Below, piece by piece: positions 10,713 through 23,238 of a DNA stretch of 64,000 bases. The translations under genes were made by a program, and so were the position numbers. Within the stretch, counting starts at the first letter, position 1. Each line of letters starts with the position of its first letter. This DNA comes from Stenocarpella maydis. Lineage: Eukaryota; Ascomycota; Sordariomycetes; Diaporthales; Diaporthaceae. Where the stretch lies: NCBI GenBank assembly GCA_002270565.1, contig NQMI01000009.1, forward strand, positions 287,475 through 351,474, read 5' to 3'. Under the pieces are notes generated by a model. It had not been told where the DNA came from. It was given only the letters and a program-made list of their open reading frames with translations, and did no database searches.

Positions 10713-13097
10713 TCACCCATACCGCCTATTGGCTTCTGGCTCGGCCGTGGCCTCTTCTTGCCCCCCGTCCAACTCCACTAGCACCCTTGAAGATCCCACT
10801 GTTTCCTTCAGGACAAGCTCTAGTCTACCTCCGGGTGTTAAGTCCCTCACAAAAGCCCGGAGCCTCCACGTTTGCCAATTTTTGATGCCGGCCCCGGCAT
10901 TCAGTAGCAATGGGCTAGGCCGACTAAGGATTGCCAATGCGATCAGCTCGCCCAGCTCCGACCAGGCGTGGCTGCACCAGCCGTCGCCGACGACAAGTAG
11001 TAGCAAGTGGGCGTATACGAGCATCATGTGTACTAACAGGACAGTCATGGAAAGCTTGACGACCGACCCCTCGAACTTGTAAGAGTGCAGCTGATGACAA
11101 AAGCGGTAGTCAAGCTTCGTCCACTTGTCTGGCTCTGACGACATGGTCCCATAAACTTGTTGGTCTCCTGCTGTGCGATATCCGAACAATGATTGAGTCC
11201 TCCTCAGCGAGTCCGTCAAATACAACGTGTGTGCAAGCATCGCGCACTTGGGCCCCAGCATACCATTGACACTCACGCTACAATACCTCTGTATAAAGGC
11301 AAAGGGACTCGATTCGGAGGAATTGCCTGGTATCCTCAAGGAATTTGAAGTCACGGTGAGATTGGCATCGAGGGAGTTGGCATATTCAGTCGTGATGTCT
11401 ATGATTGGACTAAGACCCGCCGATGAGGTATTCCATCCTGAAGTGGCCTGCACGGATTCCATGGATACGCCGGAGTGCATGACCGTCGCGTAAGGAGCCG
11501 TGGACCAAACATGAGTATTCATCCATCTTGCGTCGACTAAACACAGGTAGAGTGCAGGGTTGCTCGTCTTCAACCCGCCAAACATGAGTAATGCGGTTGA
11601 AACTGTCACCTCGGAAGGTAGGAGGCGGGATATGTCGGTGTAGACGGTGAAGGGCTCGTCTTGGCCCTCGATCTCCATGATCTGTTCCAGCAGTGGGCCG
11701 TCCGCTGAGATTGAGAATGGCGAATAAGAGCCCCAGTGTTGGAATATGATCGGTCGGAGCTTTGTCGCACCGTCATGTAACACTGTGCTGCATTGCATCG
11801 AGACAGATGGTTGGCGCCAAGTCCGGTCTGCTTTCTTGGAGTCGAGCGGTTGAGCCATGATCATAAAATCATCCGACGATTTCGGCCTCCAAGTACGATA
11901 TCGGTCGAAGAGCTTCTCGGTAACCAGCGACAATGGAGACGTGGCTTGAGCGGCGACTGACTGACAAATAATGTCCGCGCATTCGATACCCGCCCTCTTG
12001 ACCTCGTCAACATTGGTATTCCGAATCCTGGATATATCTTCGCAAGTGTTGGATTTGCAGTCCTCTAGGCTCAATTCCTGATAAGCCAGGTTGAACGAAT
12101 CGGCTGTCGCACCGTCTACCACGGTGATATTGGCATTTGCCCGTGAAATACCCATGCCCTCAACTAGGATCTGGTCCAGTCCGGACAGCATGTGGTCCAG
12201 CCTTTCTGAGAAGACGTTTGGCTCAAGACGATCGTCCCTGGTACCGTCTGGCCCAAATTGGCCATCTATGAACAGAGGAAACAAATCTGCAAATGGTGCA
12301 CCGAGGTAGCTTGCATCTTTCAACTCGCTGGCCTTGAACTCAGCCATGGCGATATTCCCGTCCGGAATTTGCCACCAGTCGAATTTCGGAAGCATAAGGA
12401 CACCTGAGCTGGGTCCAGCAAGTAGCGCCAGTATTGAGACAAGAACAACCAGTGCGACTGTGAACAGTTCCGGTGCGCTCTTGAGCGCGAACCCGGCCGA
12501 GGCCATGAATGGTGCCTGAAAAAGAGACCAGGGGTTTGTGAGGCGGAAAGGCGACACCAAAAGGCCGAAAGAAATGCCTCGGGAGGTCAACAGGTTATAA
12601 CGGATGCGGTGAAATAGAATGTTGCCGAGAGAGATCACTATCAGTGACTCGTGGAGTTTGGCAGCAAATAGCAAAGTCTTCAACTGGATGTCACTCGCTT
12701 TCCACTGGAACCCGTAGAGGTAGAGCCAGAATAAAACTAAGGTGATCGAAACGGGAATAAAGTGGATGACGCAGAAGCAACCGAACGCTCTTTTTTTGCT
12801 TTTATTCCAGACAACTTTTGGCTTTTCGGGTGGGTCTTTTTCCTTGGTAAAATCCAATTGCTGTTCATCGCTGATAATAGAGGATTTGGTGCTATGCTTG
12901 AGAGTTCAGTCTGTCTTGATGCCGTACCAGGAGCTCTTGTTGACCAGCGTCAATGGATCGGAGTTTACCGTGCATACAGTCTCACTGTCGTCCTCGGCGC
13001 CGGGAAGGGAGACCACATCTGCGCCCCGGTTGGTCACAGAAGATATTGAGCATGGTGATGGAGATCTCGGTGGTGTGAATGTCTTAGAGTGCATCAT
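10713..13097 (-). CDS. Large fungal multi-pass membrane protein of unknown function
   Basis: Two exons, 13097-12928 and 12870-10713, join in phase to 775 residues through a 57-base intron (GTACGG..ATCAG). The long exon alone opens with TTG, not ATG, and has a stop upstream, so an upstream exon is needed. The first ATG there (tandem Met codons at 13097) was taken as the start. The N-terminus is a Ser/Pro-rich cytosolic tail. Hydrophobic helices lie at about residues 89-111, 127-147 and 191-209, then comes a large (about 450 residue) probably extracellular region with many Cys and Asn-x-Ser/Thr sites, then a final helix near 665-690 and a cytosolic tail. This 3+1 topology is common in uncharacterised proteins of Pezizomycotina. 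Function unknown. Confidence 0.75.
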
Positions 13098-14103
13098 AAT
13101 CGCCAACTGGCTCGGAGGGCGATTTCGGATCCCGGGTTCGGAAGTCTGGCTTGCCGTATAGTTACCTAGGAACTTGTTTGAGGTCGCCCCGGTAGCCGAA
13201 TGCTCGTCTGTACTGCTAACCAATGTTTAAGGGTAGCAAGGAAAACACCTTTCTGAGTAAACGAGGGAGAAGGTGGTCAACTGGTGGGTGCCTTCATTTT
13301 AACCTGTTCTGTGTTATCTGTACCCTGTGGACGCAAGGCTTTCTGTCGTCAGTTCCAGATACCATCATGCAGCCAAGACCTCAGCCCGAATTTCGTGCTA
13401 CCTGGGGGTCACAAAAGCTCAAGGGACAATGTTACACATGTTGGGCATTGCGCATGCTGACTGCAGGAACCCAACTTCAATGGTCAGTCGAAGATCGCAT
13501 TCTGGAATAGCACTATAAGACATGACCAATGGCGCCTTGGCCGGCCAGAAAGTGCGGTGGCAATGCATTGGATATATTTAGCACGTCCGAAAGACATGTC
13601 GCTGCCACTCGGCTGTGCCCTCATCCATCTGTTGAACATAGCACCCAAAACTGCAGCATATATTGACACCTAAGATGTTAAAGGAATAAACATATGTGTC
13701 TAGTTTTTAGCGTCATGATTCAAGCTGTGCGGCAGGCGATTGAAAGTTTGCCTGCACTAAATACCTGTCAACGTCCGCCTACCTAGCTTTTCAGGTCCGC
13801 AACCTCGGAGGCAGTAATCGGGGCGTATTTGTATCCTTTGCCCGGTACTACATGCATAGACAATGCCTAGATATACTGGCCTATGCAAGATACCGCCATG
13901 GCCTTTCGGACTCGTCATGGCCATTCTGCGCCACAAACTGGGACGACGTATCCCAGAGCGGATTCTACGATTTTCCTACTTCTATAGGGGACAAGCCTTT
14001 CACAGATCGGGACATAAGGTGGAGGCCGCCATACTTGCACCCCTGGCCCTGTTGTCCAGACAGAAGTGGATACATGCATACTTCTGCAAATAGGCTCTAT
14101 CAT
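13098..14103. other. Intergenic region
   Basis: Leader of the membrane-protein gene, with a near-palindromic GTTACCTAGGAAC at 13161-13173, and the 3' flank of the HET gene. Open frames at 13223-13510 and 13852-14154 have no protein-like features. No gene seen. Confidence 0.5.
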
Positions 14104-16259
14104 CTAGATGAGACGAACAACTCGTGCCTCCCATTGGGGCCCAGACCCTGGTAGCTCCGATTCCTCTCCGTCGTGCTTCAACCTTTTCGCAATTCCCAAT
14201 CTCCTGAAACATTGCCGGTTGGCTTCCCAACCACACTCTTGCAAGACGAGGCAGTAATAACTGTTATTGTATTTTTCTGCACTCAAACCCACAAGAAGGA
14301 CGCAGGCACCGGCCTGAGCCAAGGCGTGACGCACCACTCCCGAAACGTCTTCCCATACGTTCCACCACCCTCCGGCGACTTTGATCCTTGCGCAGTAATA
14401 GTCGGGAGATTCTAGTTCCTCATATTCCACTGCGGCACTCACGCAGCCGCCGGCATCGATCCACGCCTTTTTGACCGCCGCAAAGGAACCGGAAGGGTTG
14501 TACTGGCATAGGTAAGACGGGATAGACATACTTGCAGCGAGGTTTCCTGGTTCTAACGCGAAATCGACGTCAGATCCCTCCCGGCCTACCAGTCTTGCCC
14601 AGCTCCACGAAGGCGTCAGCGGGTTGTGGCCCGTGGGGGGTTGCACGCCGCGGCGGCCCCTATAAGCCCGCCAGAGCAGCGAGCGCGGCATGTCCTCGAG
14701 CCACAGGCCGGCGAGGTACGTATGGCCTGTCGTCTGGGCATACCGGGCGGCCAGCCCGGCCAGCGCCGGGAGCCGGTCGTCCTCGCAGGTAACCCTCCGC
14801 CCCGAGTATTCCTGCACGATTGAGTCCCAGGATATGCGCGTGCCAAACCCGCTCGGGTCTCGCACGAGACGCGCCTCTCCCATGTGCCTCTGGTCCAGCT
14901 CATTAGCATAGCCCTCGAAACAGTCCCACATGGTCATGCTGTCGACATGCAGCACTCTCGGCGAGAGCATCCATTCCTGGAAGGTCCAGGCCCGTTCTAG
15001 CCATCGGTTTGATGGGTTGTTGAGTTCGGCGGAGAATGCAGACCAGTCGTGTTCCAGAAACCAGGGGCCGGTATGTCGATATCGGGGGTAGCGACAAAAC
15101 CAAATTCTACCTTTGAGATTGGGTTCCTCTTCGTATGTGACGATGCCAAAGTTAGCCTCCTCAAGGAAGCCCTTGCCCCGTTCCTCAAGGAAGCTTTGCG
15201 ACGACTCTGTGCAAATGGGTACCGAAATCGTCAGTGCAGATCTGCTGTAGATTTCGCACATCCTCGATGCCTCCTCGGACCAGTCCTCGGGGTCGTCTTG
15301 CACAATACAGAGCCTGTCAACCCATATGTAGCGGAAGCCGAACTTATGACACAGTCGGATAGTATCAACAACGGTAGCCGGCAGCCCCTTGAATGGGATG
15401 CCCTGTAGCTGCCTTGACAGATTTCTGCGGGTAGTCTGACCAGTTTGGGCCTTTGGATCACCCCAGCAGTAAGAAAGGCATGCATATGTCCCCTGCTTTC
15501 TTCGATGGGTTTCGATAAGCCGCACACCTGACTTTTTGTCGTGCAGGTCCGACAAGTCGAGGACCCTACGTGGCAATAGTTGAGGGAGGGCTATCTCGTT
15601 GCAAGAATGATGTTCCGTTTTGCATGAATTCCACCAGCGATTGATGAGATGTATGTGAGGCTCTGATAGTACATCGTTGGACGGTCGGTGATCCAAGGTC
15701 GAGTCGAGTGGATCAGCTGCCATCCGTCAACGAGGTTTCTGGAAGCCAGGCAAAGGTTGGCACAGGTGGGCTTACGAGGGGTAGAGAAATGACCAAAAGA
15801 CGTAGAACCATGTCTGCCAACGATGTCCAGGTCTATAAATGCGTCCTCGTGGGTGGCTCCACTCCTCCACTGTCCCGATTCTTGGTCATTGAAAAGTCTG
15901 ATAAGAATCTGTCCCGGAGCATGCATACGCAAGTATTCTTCCCTATCGAGCCAATCGCGCTTTCCAAGCTCTGCAATTTGTGTAGTCGTCAAGTCCATGC
16001 CTGTTGGTGCGGAAGCCAGTACCGTTTGCGGGGAGCTGTGCACATGATATTCCAGCACATCAGTAAAGAGGAATTTGCAACAGCCACAGCCTGCTTTGGC
16101 TGAGCGGGAGAGAGCCCCTAGGTCCCGCTGGTGTACATATGTATGGACAAAGCGTTCATATTTACGAGTGACCTCCTGCTCTGGTGCTATCTTAGTAACG
16201 AACCAACGCGGGCTGTTTCTCACACCAAGACCCTGACAGACACCACAAACGGCTGGCAT
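14104..16259 (-). CDS. HET-domain (heterokaryon incompatibility) protein
   Basis: HET domains trigger cell death when unlike fungal individuals fuse (family knowledge). Exons 16259-15776 and 15716-14104 join in frame to 698 residues; the 59-base intron (GTAAGC..GGCAG) removes an in-frame TGA. The start is the ATG beginning MPAVCGVCQGLGV. Residues 1-75 hold a Cys-rich segment (AGCGCCKFL), common ahead of HET domains. HET motifs: YACLSYCWGD (239-248), TTRRNL soon after, and YIWVDRLCIVQDD (291-303) followed by an E..RM..IYSRSALTI segment. The C-terminal 300 residues carry the WxRAWTFQEWMLSPR signature. No partner gene with a matching domain lies next to it. Confidence 0.93.
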
Positions 16260-16679
16260 GGTTGGCTGAGTAGAGTTTGACGTGTTGAAGCAGTTCAGTT
16301 CATGATATTCACCAGTTCTGGCTTGCGCGTTTGCCTGGGAGCTGTTGGATGAAGGTCGCCCTGGCGTTGCGAACGCCAAGATCGAATAGCTTGATGTACG
16401 CAGGGCTATTGTCGAGGACGTTTCTCCAAAAGGTTGATGAGAGGAAGATTGAGGGGCTTTGAGGGAAAGTTGTTGGTTGATGGTTTCGTTTTGTAATTCC
16501 GTCACAATTCCGGACAGAGATTTCAATCCAATTGCCCCCCTGCGGGCCCACCTTTCATGCCACTTGGAGCCTGCATGTGATGGAACCCTCTCTCCTCACA
16601 TAGCAGAGCGTTAGGATAGAAACCAAGACTGGGCTTATTTGAAAGAATCTAAAAAGGTTTTTCTTTTTATACACTGTCT
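16260..16679. other. Short intergenic region, HET promoter side
   Basis: Contains the HET gene leader; a frame extending the HET exon to 16526 begins with TTG and looks like leader sequence. Nothing else seen. Confidence 0.45.
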
Positions 16680-17911
16680 TCAGAAAAGAACCGGCCACCC
16701 GGTCGACCAGGCGATGCGGTTGAACCCAAAGCGGTACTGCGAGTCCGCCAGACCGACCCGGGTGTCAGCTGTCGAGTTCGCCCATGTTAGCAGGGAAAGT
16801 CTGCAGGAGCACGCCATCTTGTAACACCTAGACAGAGAAAAGAAAAAGAAAAATGGACCCACCATAGTGATAATAAAGCACGCTCCCGCCGTACGCACTG
16901 TCGACCAGGACCCCCTGGCCGCCGGGCCCGTACACGTAGCCGTGGCTCTGCAGGACCATGGTGCCCCCGCCGGACGTGCAGCTCCTCCCGGCCGCGTCGA
17001 CGTACGGCCCGCCGACGTCCGGGCTGCGGCACACGCGGACCGAGTACTCCTGCCCCGGGGCGGGCTTGGTGGTCTGGTAGCCGCAGCAGATGCCCGCGCT
17101 GAAGAAGAGGTAGTAGTACGGCGCGCGGTAGTAGACGTAGGCGCCCTCCATCGCGTGGGTGCCCGAGGCGTTGTAGGCGATCTGGGTGGCTGAGCCTGCG
17201 GCTGAGGAGGGGGGGTTGTTCATCTTGGACTGGTAGACTTTTGGCGGGGGGGGGGGGTTGTTGTCAGTACATCTCGCCATGCGTTCGTGGGGGAGAAGAG
17301 GTTGGGTTTGAAGGCTGCCCACTGTCTGCCCAGAAGGACCCGAAATTCATGTAGTAGCTCCCGTCTGTCGCCTGGACCAGTGCCGGGTCGATGGCGTTGT
17401 ACGGCTTTGACGATGTACTTGAGATACCCGTCGCGCCGTGGTCCGTCCAGGACCCAGCCTCCATGGTCGTGGAGGTGGCATACCCGATAGCCGAGTCCTG
17501 GGAGCCGAACACGCTGACCGCGTAGTAGAGGTAATAGGTGCTGCCCACGAGGTTCACCGACGGAGCCTTTCACAATCCTCAGCAACATTCCCGGATACAT
17601 TGAATGGGGACATGTACACATACCCACAGGTCGTCATTCCCAGGGAGATTAATCTTGCTGCCAGCCGGTATCGCAGCACCTAGGTACGTCCACGGCCCAG
17701 TGAGGCTCCCCGCGCTCCATATCCCGATCTTGCTGCCCGTCTCGAACCGGAAGTACTTCCCGTCAGACGCCCTCTTGATGACGGAAGGGTCGTGCGACCA
17801 GCACGACGAGCCGGTGCAGGCGATCGGGTCCGGGTACGCGGCCTCGGCGGCGGTGGCCAGGACTGCCAGGAGCGCCGTCAGGCCCCGGAGGAGGGCTCGG
17901 CCGAGAGACAT
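16680..17911 (-). CDS. Secreted endo-1,5-alpha-L-arabinanase, GH43
   Basis: Cleaves arabinan side chains of pectin outside the cell (family knowledge). Four exons, 17911-17624, 17566-17323, 17237-16863 and 16768-16680, give 331 residues, the usual length. Signal peptide 1-24. The three acidic residues of GH43 are visible: Asp41 (SHDPSV), Asp156 (NAIDPAL) and Glu208 (AMEGAY). Each splice restores family motifs: [21 protein letters not shown] and [15 protein letters not shown]. The second intron holds a run of 12 G on the plus strand (C on the coding strand) just before its acceptor. The protein ends in STGWPVLF. Together with the fucosidase it indicates plant-polysaccharide use, but the two are 14 kb apart. 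Confidence 0.92.
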
Positions 17912-19056
17912 GGGGTGCGTTTATCGGTGCTGGGATGGGGGGTGGTCCTGTTGATCGCGGTTCGACCCGTGAGGAGCTGTAGTGTTTCGCGGATGCAGAT
18001 CAACCGCGGGCTTGTCTTCATTATAAAGATCCCCCCTAGGATAACACACCACCACAGTAGATACATGAGCACATGTATCGTGTCGTCCATTGGTGGGATT
18101 TAAACCCCCAGCATGCCCCCCGTGCCCCCCGTCCCCCTCCGTCCCGCTTGACACCTGGGATGAACACCCACCAAGGACCAGGGGACACGGATAGCCAGTC
18201 ATGTGCCGGGGCATCTCCCAGTCCGGTAATGCATACGAGGAAACCCCTACATGATTCAGGGAACCGGAGGCAGGCTGCCAGGGTGGCATCTCGTGTTTTC
18301 CCTTCTCGTCTTGGGCAAACGCACCACATTAACCTTACTCACCTCGATGCGTGACATGTTTTTAGTATAACGAGCAAGGTTGGCGCCGCACTGCCTCGGT
18401 AAATGTTTGTGGCCTTCCCGCCGATTGCCCCCCAACATGGAGACGATGCCGATGCGCTCGAATCAGCTGGGTGCCGAGAGGGCATTGCAGGGTCGAAGGG
18501 GAAGGGTCCGGCTAAGCGGGTGGTGTTCGGCTGGGGACCCAAACGAAATGCTTGTTTTCCTGGTGGCGGTCTAGGTGAGACCTATAGTAAACAAGCTTTT
18601 CTTAAGCTTCATGTGGGCATAAGCTAACTAGCAAGGGCGAGTCAGACATGTAAATCCACAACAGGAAGCGGTTGTGTTAATCTGGATTATCATTGTACAT
18701 TCATAAAAACCACGCCAGTCGCAGGTCTCGGCATAAACATATAAAACACAAAAACATCTCGCTACTAGCAGGCACCCTCCCAACACCCAGCCACACACGC
18801 GGCAACAATGCTCACAAAAAGCTTCACGCCTCCCTCCCAATCCACGAACTCCCGGTTGCTAACACGCATGCCGACCGCAAAACTAGAGACATGAGCTCAT
18901 CTTCTCTCTGCCAGCTTTACCCGCCCTCCTGCCCCACTACCTGAGATCCGGCATTCCGTCTTTGGAAAGCGGGTCCCCAGCAGCGCCCAACTTCAACATG
19001 CCTGAAAACTCCGCCTCGCCGTCTCATACACTACAACGCCCCTCAGCCGTGTCAAC
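17912..19056. other. Intergenic region
   Basis: Promoter of the arabinanase (a TTTATAA-like element about 110 bases before its ATG, near 18019-18026) and the 3' flank of the RdRP gene. CCCCCGT/GTCCCC-type repeats occur near 18110-18150. Short frames have no protein features. No gene seen. Confidence 0.5.
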
Positions 19057-22000
19057 TCAATTCGGGAGAAACTCTGCCGGCGGCGGAACCATGGCGTATC
19101 GACCACTGCCAATCATCGCAGCAGAAGCATTCCGCCGCCCGCCACTAACGCCGACGAATCCGCCGCCGCCGCCAGCACGGCGGCTGTCACCGCGCTGGCC
19201 GTTCTCAAACAGGCTGATCTCCGAAAGAAAGGCGCACGCCGCCACGACGCGGAAGCTCTGCATTTCGCCGTTCCTGCTCTCGCGGGCCCCGGTGGTGTCC
19301 TCGCCGCCGGCGTGGACGCACGCCAGGCACAGGTGCAGGTTGTCGAACTGGGTCTGGTAGCCCGTGGGGCGTATGAGGTCGACGTCCGGGTTGTGGCTGA
19401 CCTTGCGCATCTGGCTTGTGATCCAGGACGAGATGCGGTCCATCTCGTCTTTGAGCTTGATGCTGTTGTCACGCTGCCGGTGTGTCTGCACACCAGACTT
19501 GTTGAGGATGTTGCCGATGAACACCTCTAGCTCCGTGAGTGGCTTCGTCGGGTGCATCGAGTACTGGCTCATGGCGGCAGACAAGGCCTCCTCGTACCAT
19601 CCTCGGATCTCGCGGGCCGTATTCAGGCGGGCTACCCACCCCCGGGGGTCCTCGACGATGGCCTCGTAGCGCGGGCGAGTCTTGATGAACAAGTCGTCCC
19701 AAAAAGAAGCACCGCCTGCGGCTGGCATATTGGCTCTGATATTCTCGTGCCATATCTTTTGCTCGTCTATGGCGCGGTACAGTTTGCCAAGCAGCTTCTC
19801 AGATCTGTAGTAGACATGACGCTGGCGGTTGTACTGGTCCTCTTCGTCGTCGGGGGCTTCCTCGATGATGCATTCATCAAGCTCGATGGTAGATTTGTCT
19901 ACAACGCGGGACTCCGGTCCCGGAGCCAGACTGGATGTAAGGATTAGAACTAAGCCATGTGGTGCTGACGATTGAAGGTGTTGAGGTAACGGAACGAAAG
20001 GACTAGAACATCACAGTGGCGAGTGTTGGAAGCAATGAGGGCATGACAAAGCTTGAGCGTATGTTGACTGAGGGGTTGTGGTCAAATGGGAAATAAAAGC
20101 AAAAGTGGCACAACTCACAAATCAGGCCTGAACTTGTTTGCACGGGGCAAATCCATCAGGTTCACACCAACACCGGTTTTGGAAAAGTCCACAGCAGTGG
20201 AGTGGAGCGCAGCTAACTTCTTGCAGTCCTCATGGAGGGTCCCCTCGTCTTTCTGGTCGGCGAGAATCATGTGCCGCGTCGCGATAACACCCAGGTGGTC
20301 GAGCTTCATGAAATCGATAAAGAAGTTCGCCATGTCCTCGGCCTCGACATCACGATCAAGCTCCGCCGGCGCCACGCGAGGATAGTCCTCCGGGGTGAAT
20401 GTCTGCCTATGTACGAGTTCTTCGTCCCAGATGACGTTGAAGATGTCGCCATCCAGGTCGCCCCCCGACAGCTGGGATGGTAGGTCGCGCTGACCGCGCT
20501 GGCTAAAGATGATGACATTCGTCAGTTCTCGGAGCGGGCTCCCTCGAGGAGGTATCACGTTTATTGGAACTTGGATATCGCCAGGATGCAGGGCGGGAGA
20601 CCTTGTGACAATGACAGGACCGGGGCCAGGGGGCTCATCGAAGCGGTCACCCTTGGTGTCGTATGTGACGTAAACCTCGTTCTCCCCAAGGAAACCGGTC
20701 TCATCCATGATACCGAACAAGGTAATTCCTTTCCGTACAAGAATTCTCGCCTTGTGTTTCAGTAGGCGCAATTCACGCAGCACCACGGCCTCGACAATGG
20801 AGCGAAGGAACTTGTCTTTGCGGTAGTCAACACCCATACTCTCGCAAAATGAGATCATACGGTGAAGTCGCATAGTTTCGCCGACATTTTGGTGCTTCAG
20901 GAACCTGGCGACGTTGTACGCATCTGCTGTGACGGCCCGAAGTCTTGATAGTTCAATGTTCTGCATGCGAAAGAACCAATTGTCACTGTATCCCATATCC
21001 TCCAGTATCTTGATCATCTGGCGGTTGAGCACCAACGAAATCGGCTTAGAGGCCATGTCGCAAATTTCGAGATTAGGCTTGTCGTCGCTCTCAAACTTCG
21101 TCATGGACGGTCTGATGTATACCACCGATCCCTCCAAGGTGGTGTCTAGGGCAACCATGCCCTTGGAGCCCCTGTACCGAACTTGGAAGGCTGTAGGTGC
21201 CGACTTCTTTGGGGGAATGATATCCCAAATGTTGTAAACCACTGCCAAAGAAATAGTTCCAACACCATCACTGAAAACCCGCCCATTGCGTTCCACATCT
21301 GGCATCTCGAAGACGGTGATGTTCAAGTCGTCCAGGGGCACATAATACGGTGTTTCGGAGAAGGCCTGTCCAATGCGAGCGGCACATCGGGCAGGCGAGC
21401 GAATGTGCCTGAAATGGCCCAGACCGCTGATGACGTTGAGATAGGTCCTTGGCTGGTTGTTTTCGAAGAATGGCGCCATGAACTATTAGTCATGGTTAGC
21501 CAACGATGTGCGGGACATGACAATGCAACTTAGGGATGGAAAGGAGATGGAAGATGAAAGATCGAGGTAAAGTTCAAACGGCGAAGGGAAGAAAAGGTGG
21601 AATGCTAGTGCTACATACCCATGCAGAGTGCGAACGTAAAGAAGAGTGTGAGAATCCAAGAAAGTTGTACTGTCGACCAGCAATCTGGATGCCATTCCGA
21701 AATACACCCTTGAACCTGCTGTATATCTTCTCGTTGCTGACTTTGGGATTGAAGAACAGATCTTCGCCACCTTCATCACAGAACTGCACGCGCAGGAAGT
21801 ACTCATGATGGTCCGGGTATTTGCGGAGGATTCGATTCTTGGCCTCGAGTTCAGGTCCGTGCAGTGTGATCCGGGTGGGGGTGACTGTGACACGGTGGAC
21901 TAACGCCAGGTTCTGGGTTGGGGCCATGATTGCTTGCCTAAATATCTCATTGCTGGCCATCTTGTCTTCGACTTCCCGGAGATACTCCACGATGGCTTGG

Positions 22001-23238
22001 ATCTCGAATAATGAAGGGTCGCCATGAGGCTTGGGCCAGGGGGTTTCCTTCATGAGCTTCTTCATGGCACCGACTGAGATCGGGCGCCTGCCGGCTAGCC
22101 TGTCTGCAACAAAGACTCTGCGAAGCTGCCTTGTCAGGGCCAAAACGGTTCCTGGGTGGTAGTAGGCATTGGTTGCCAAGGCCTGTAGCTGAAACAGGAT
22201 GCTAAAGGGCAGTTGGTCTGGGTTGGCACCAACAATGAGCTCCTTCATCAGCTTGCTCATGGTGACTGAGGACGGGCCGAGGTGCAGGGGAGCTGTTCTC
22301 AAGGTGAGAAGATCGTAGGAGACAGTGGGTACCACATCGTGGTTCCTAAGCGACCACATCTTGCGCTGAAGGTTGTCGCCGGCAATCCGCAGCTGGTAGA
22401 CGAGACATTGGCCAACAACCTTGGCATGCTGGTCATTGAGCGCGGCCAGGCGGGTCCGAGTGGGCCCATAATTCTTATATCTGCCACCAAGAGAGATAGC
22501 AAGCTGCCTCATCGATATTTCTAGGTCGCTTAGGTCCTCGAAGAAGGCGGGTTCCTCTCCGAGGGTCAAGGTGAGGGTATGCTGGAAGCTGGAGACGATG
22601 TCCTGGACGGTGTCGAGGAGAATCTTGATGACGCGTCGGCTGTCGAGTTTGATAATCAAGGTCTGGTTGGTGAACTTCGCAATGCCCGTATCCGGGAACT
22701 CAACCTCGGGGATGTAGACGAGGTCGTCGCCAACAAACGCGGTGTGGCCGCAGCTGATTGAAGTGACGTTGAAGACAAGCGGGCCTTTGGCAGTCTCGAT
22801 TCGGCGAGTAGGGTTGACTTTCTCGGCGGCGGCGTGCTGGAGACCTCGCAGGGTGATCTCGTCGGGCTGTCCGGGGGCTGCGCCGGGGCCGTGACTTTGC
22901 TTCTGCTTGCTCAAGGAGCAAAAGATTTCGCAGCCCATGATTTGCAGTCTGGCTCTCCGCTGGGGACCTTTCGGACGTCTCTGGTTGCCATATCCATTGG
23001 TATAGGGCGCAGTGGTTGGCTGGGTGGTGGGCGGGAGAGTCTGCTGACCGTGGCGGCGGAGGAATGCCTGGCCTTGTCTGGCGTGAAGGAAGGTCAGGTT
23101 GGCCCACTTCTGCTTCCGATGCTTGTCGCAGCTGAAAGTGTGCTCTTCGATGCCCAAGACGTCCATGAAAGGCTGAAGCCTCTTCTTGACGGCGTCCTCG
23201 GGCAGGTGCTCGGGCCAGCCGTGCGTGTGTACCTCCAT
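19057..23238 (-). CDS. RNA-dependent RNA polymerase (Rdp1/SAD-1/RRP family)
   Basis: Makes double-stranded RNA from single-stranded RNA for Dicer in fungal RNA silencing (family knowledge). Three exons, 23238-21619, 21482-20119 and 19930-19057, join to 1285 residues; introns of 136 and 188 bases keep phase. The N-terminal about 75 residues resemble the RRM-like start of Rdp1 homologues. The RdRP core spans roughly residues 400-1020, with AARIGQAFSETP just after the first splice, FSDGVGTIS (610-618) and catalytic DLDGD at 882-886. The splice after RPDF leads into LAPGPES, which carries the helical C-terminal domain. The last 50 residues are Gly/Arg-rich. Nothing is broken: length, core and catalytic Asp residues are intact. 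Which Neurospora orthologue (SAD-1, RRP-3 or other) it matches cannot be settled here. Confidence 0.95.

Noticed and set aside
17950..18110. tRNA-like box B (GGTTCGACCC) and GGGATTTAAACCCC
   Set aside because: No matching box A or cloverleaf arms around either site. No tRNA or rRNA gene was seen elsewhere in the window.
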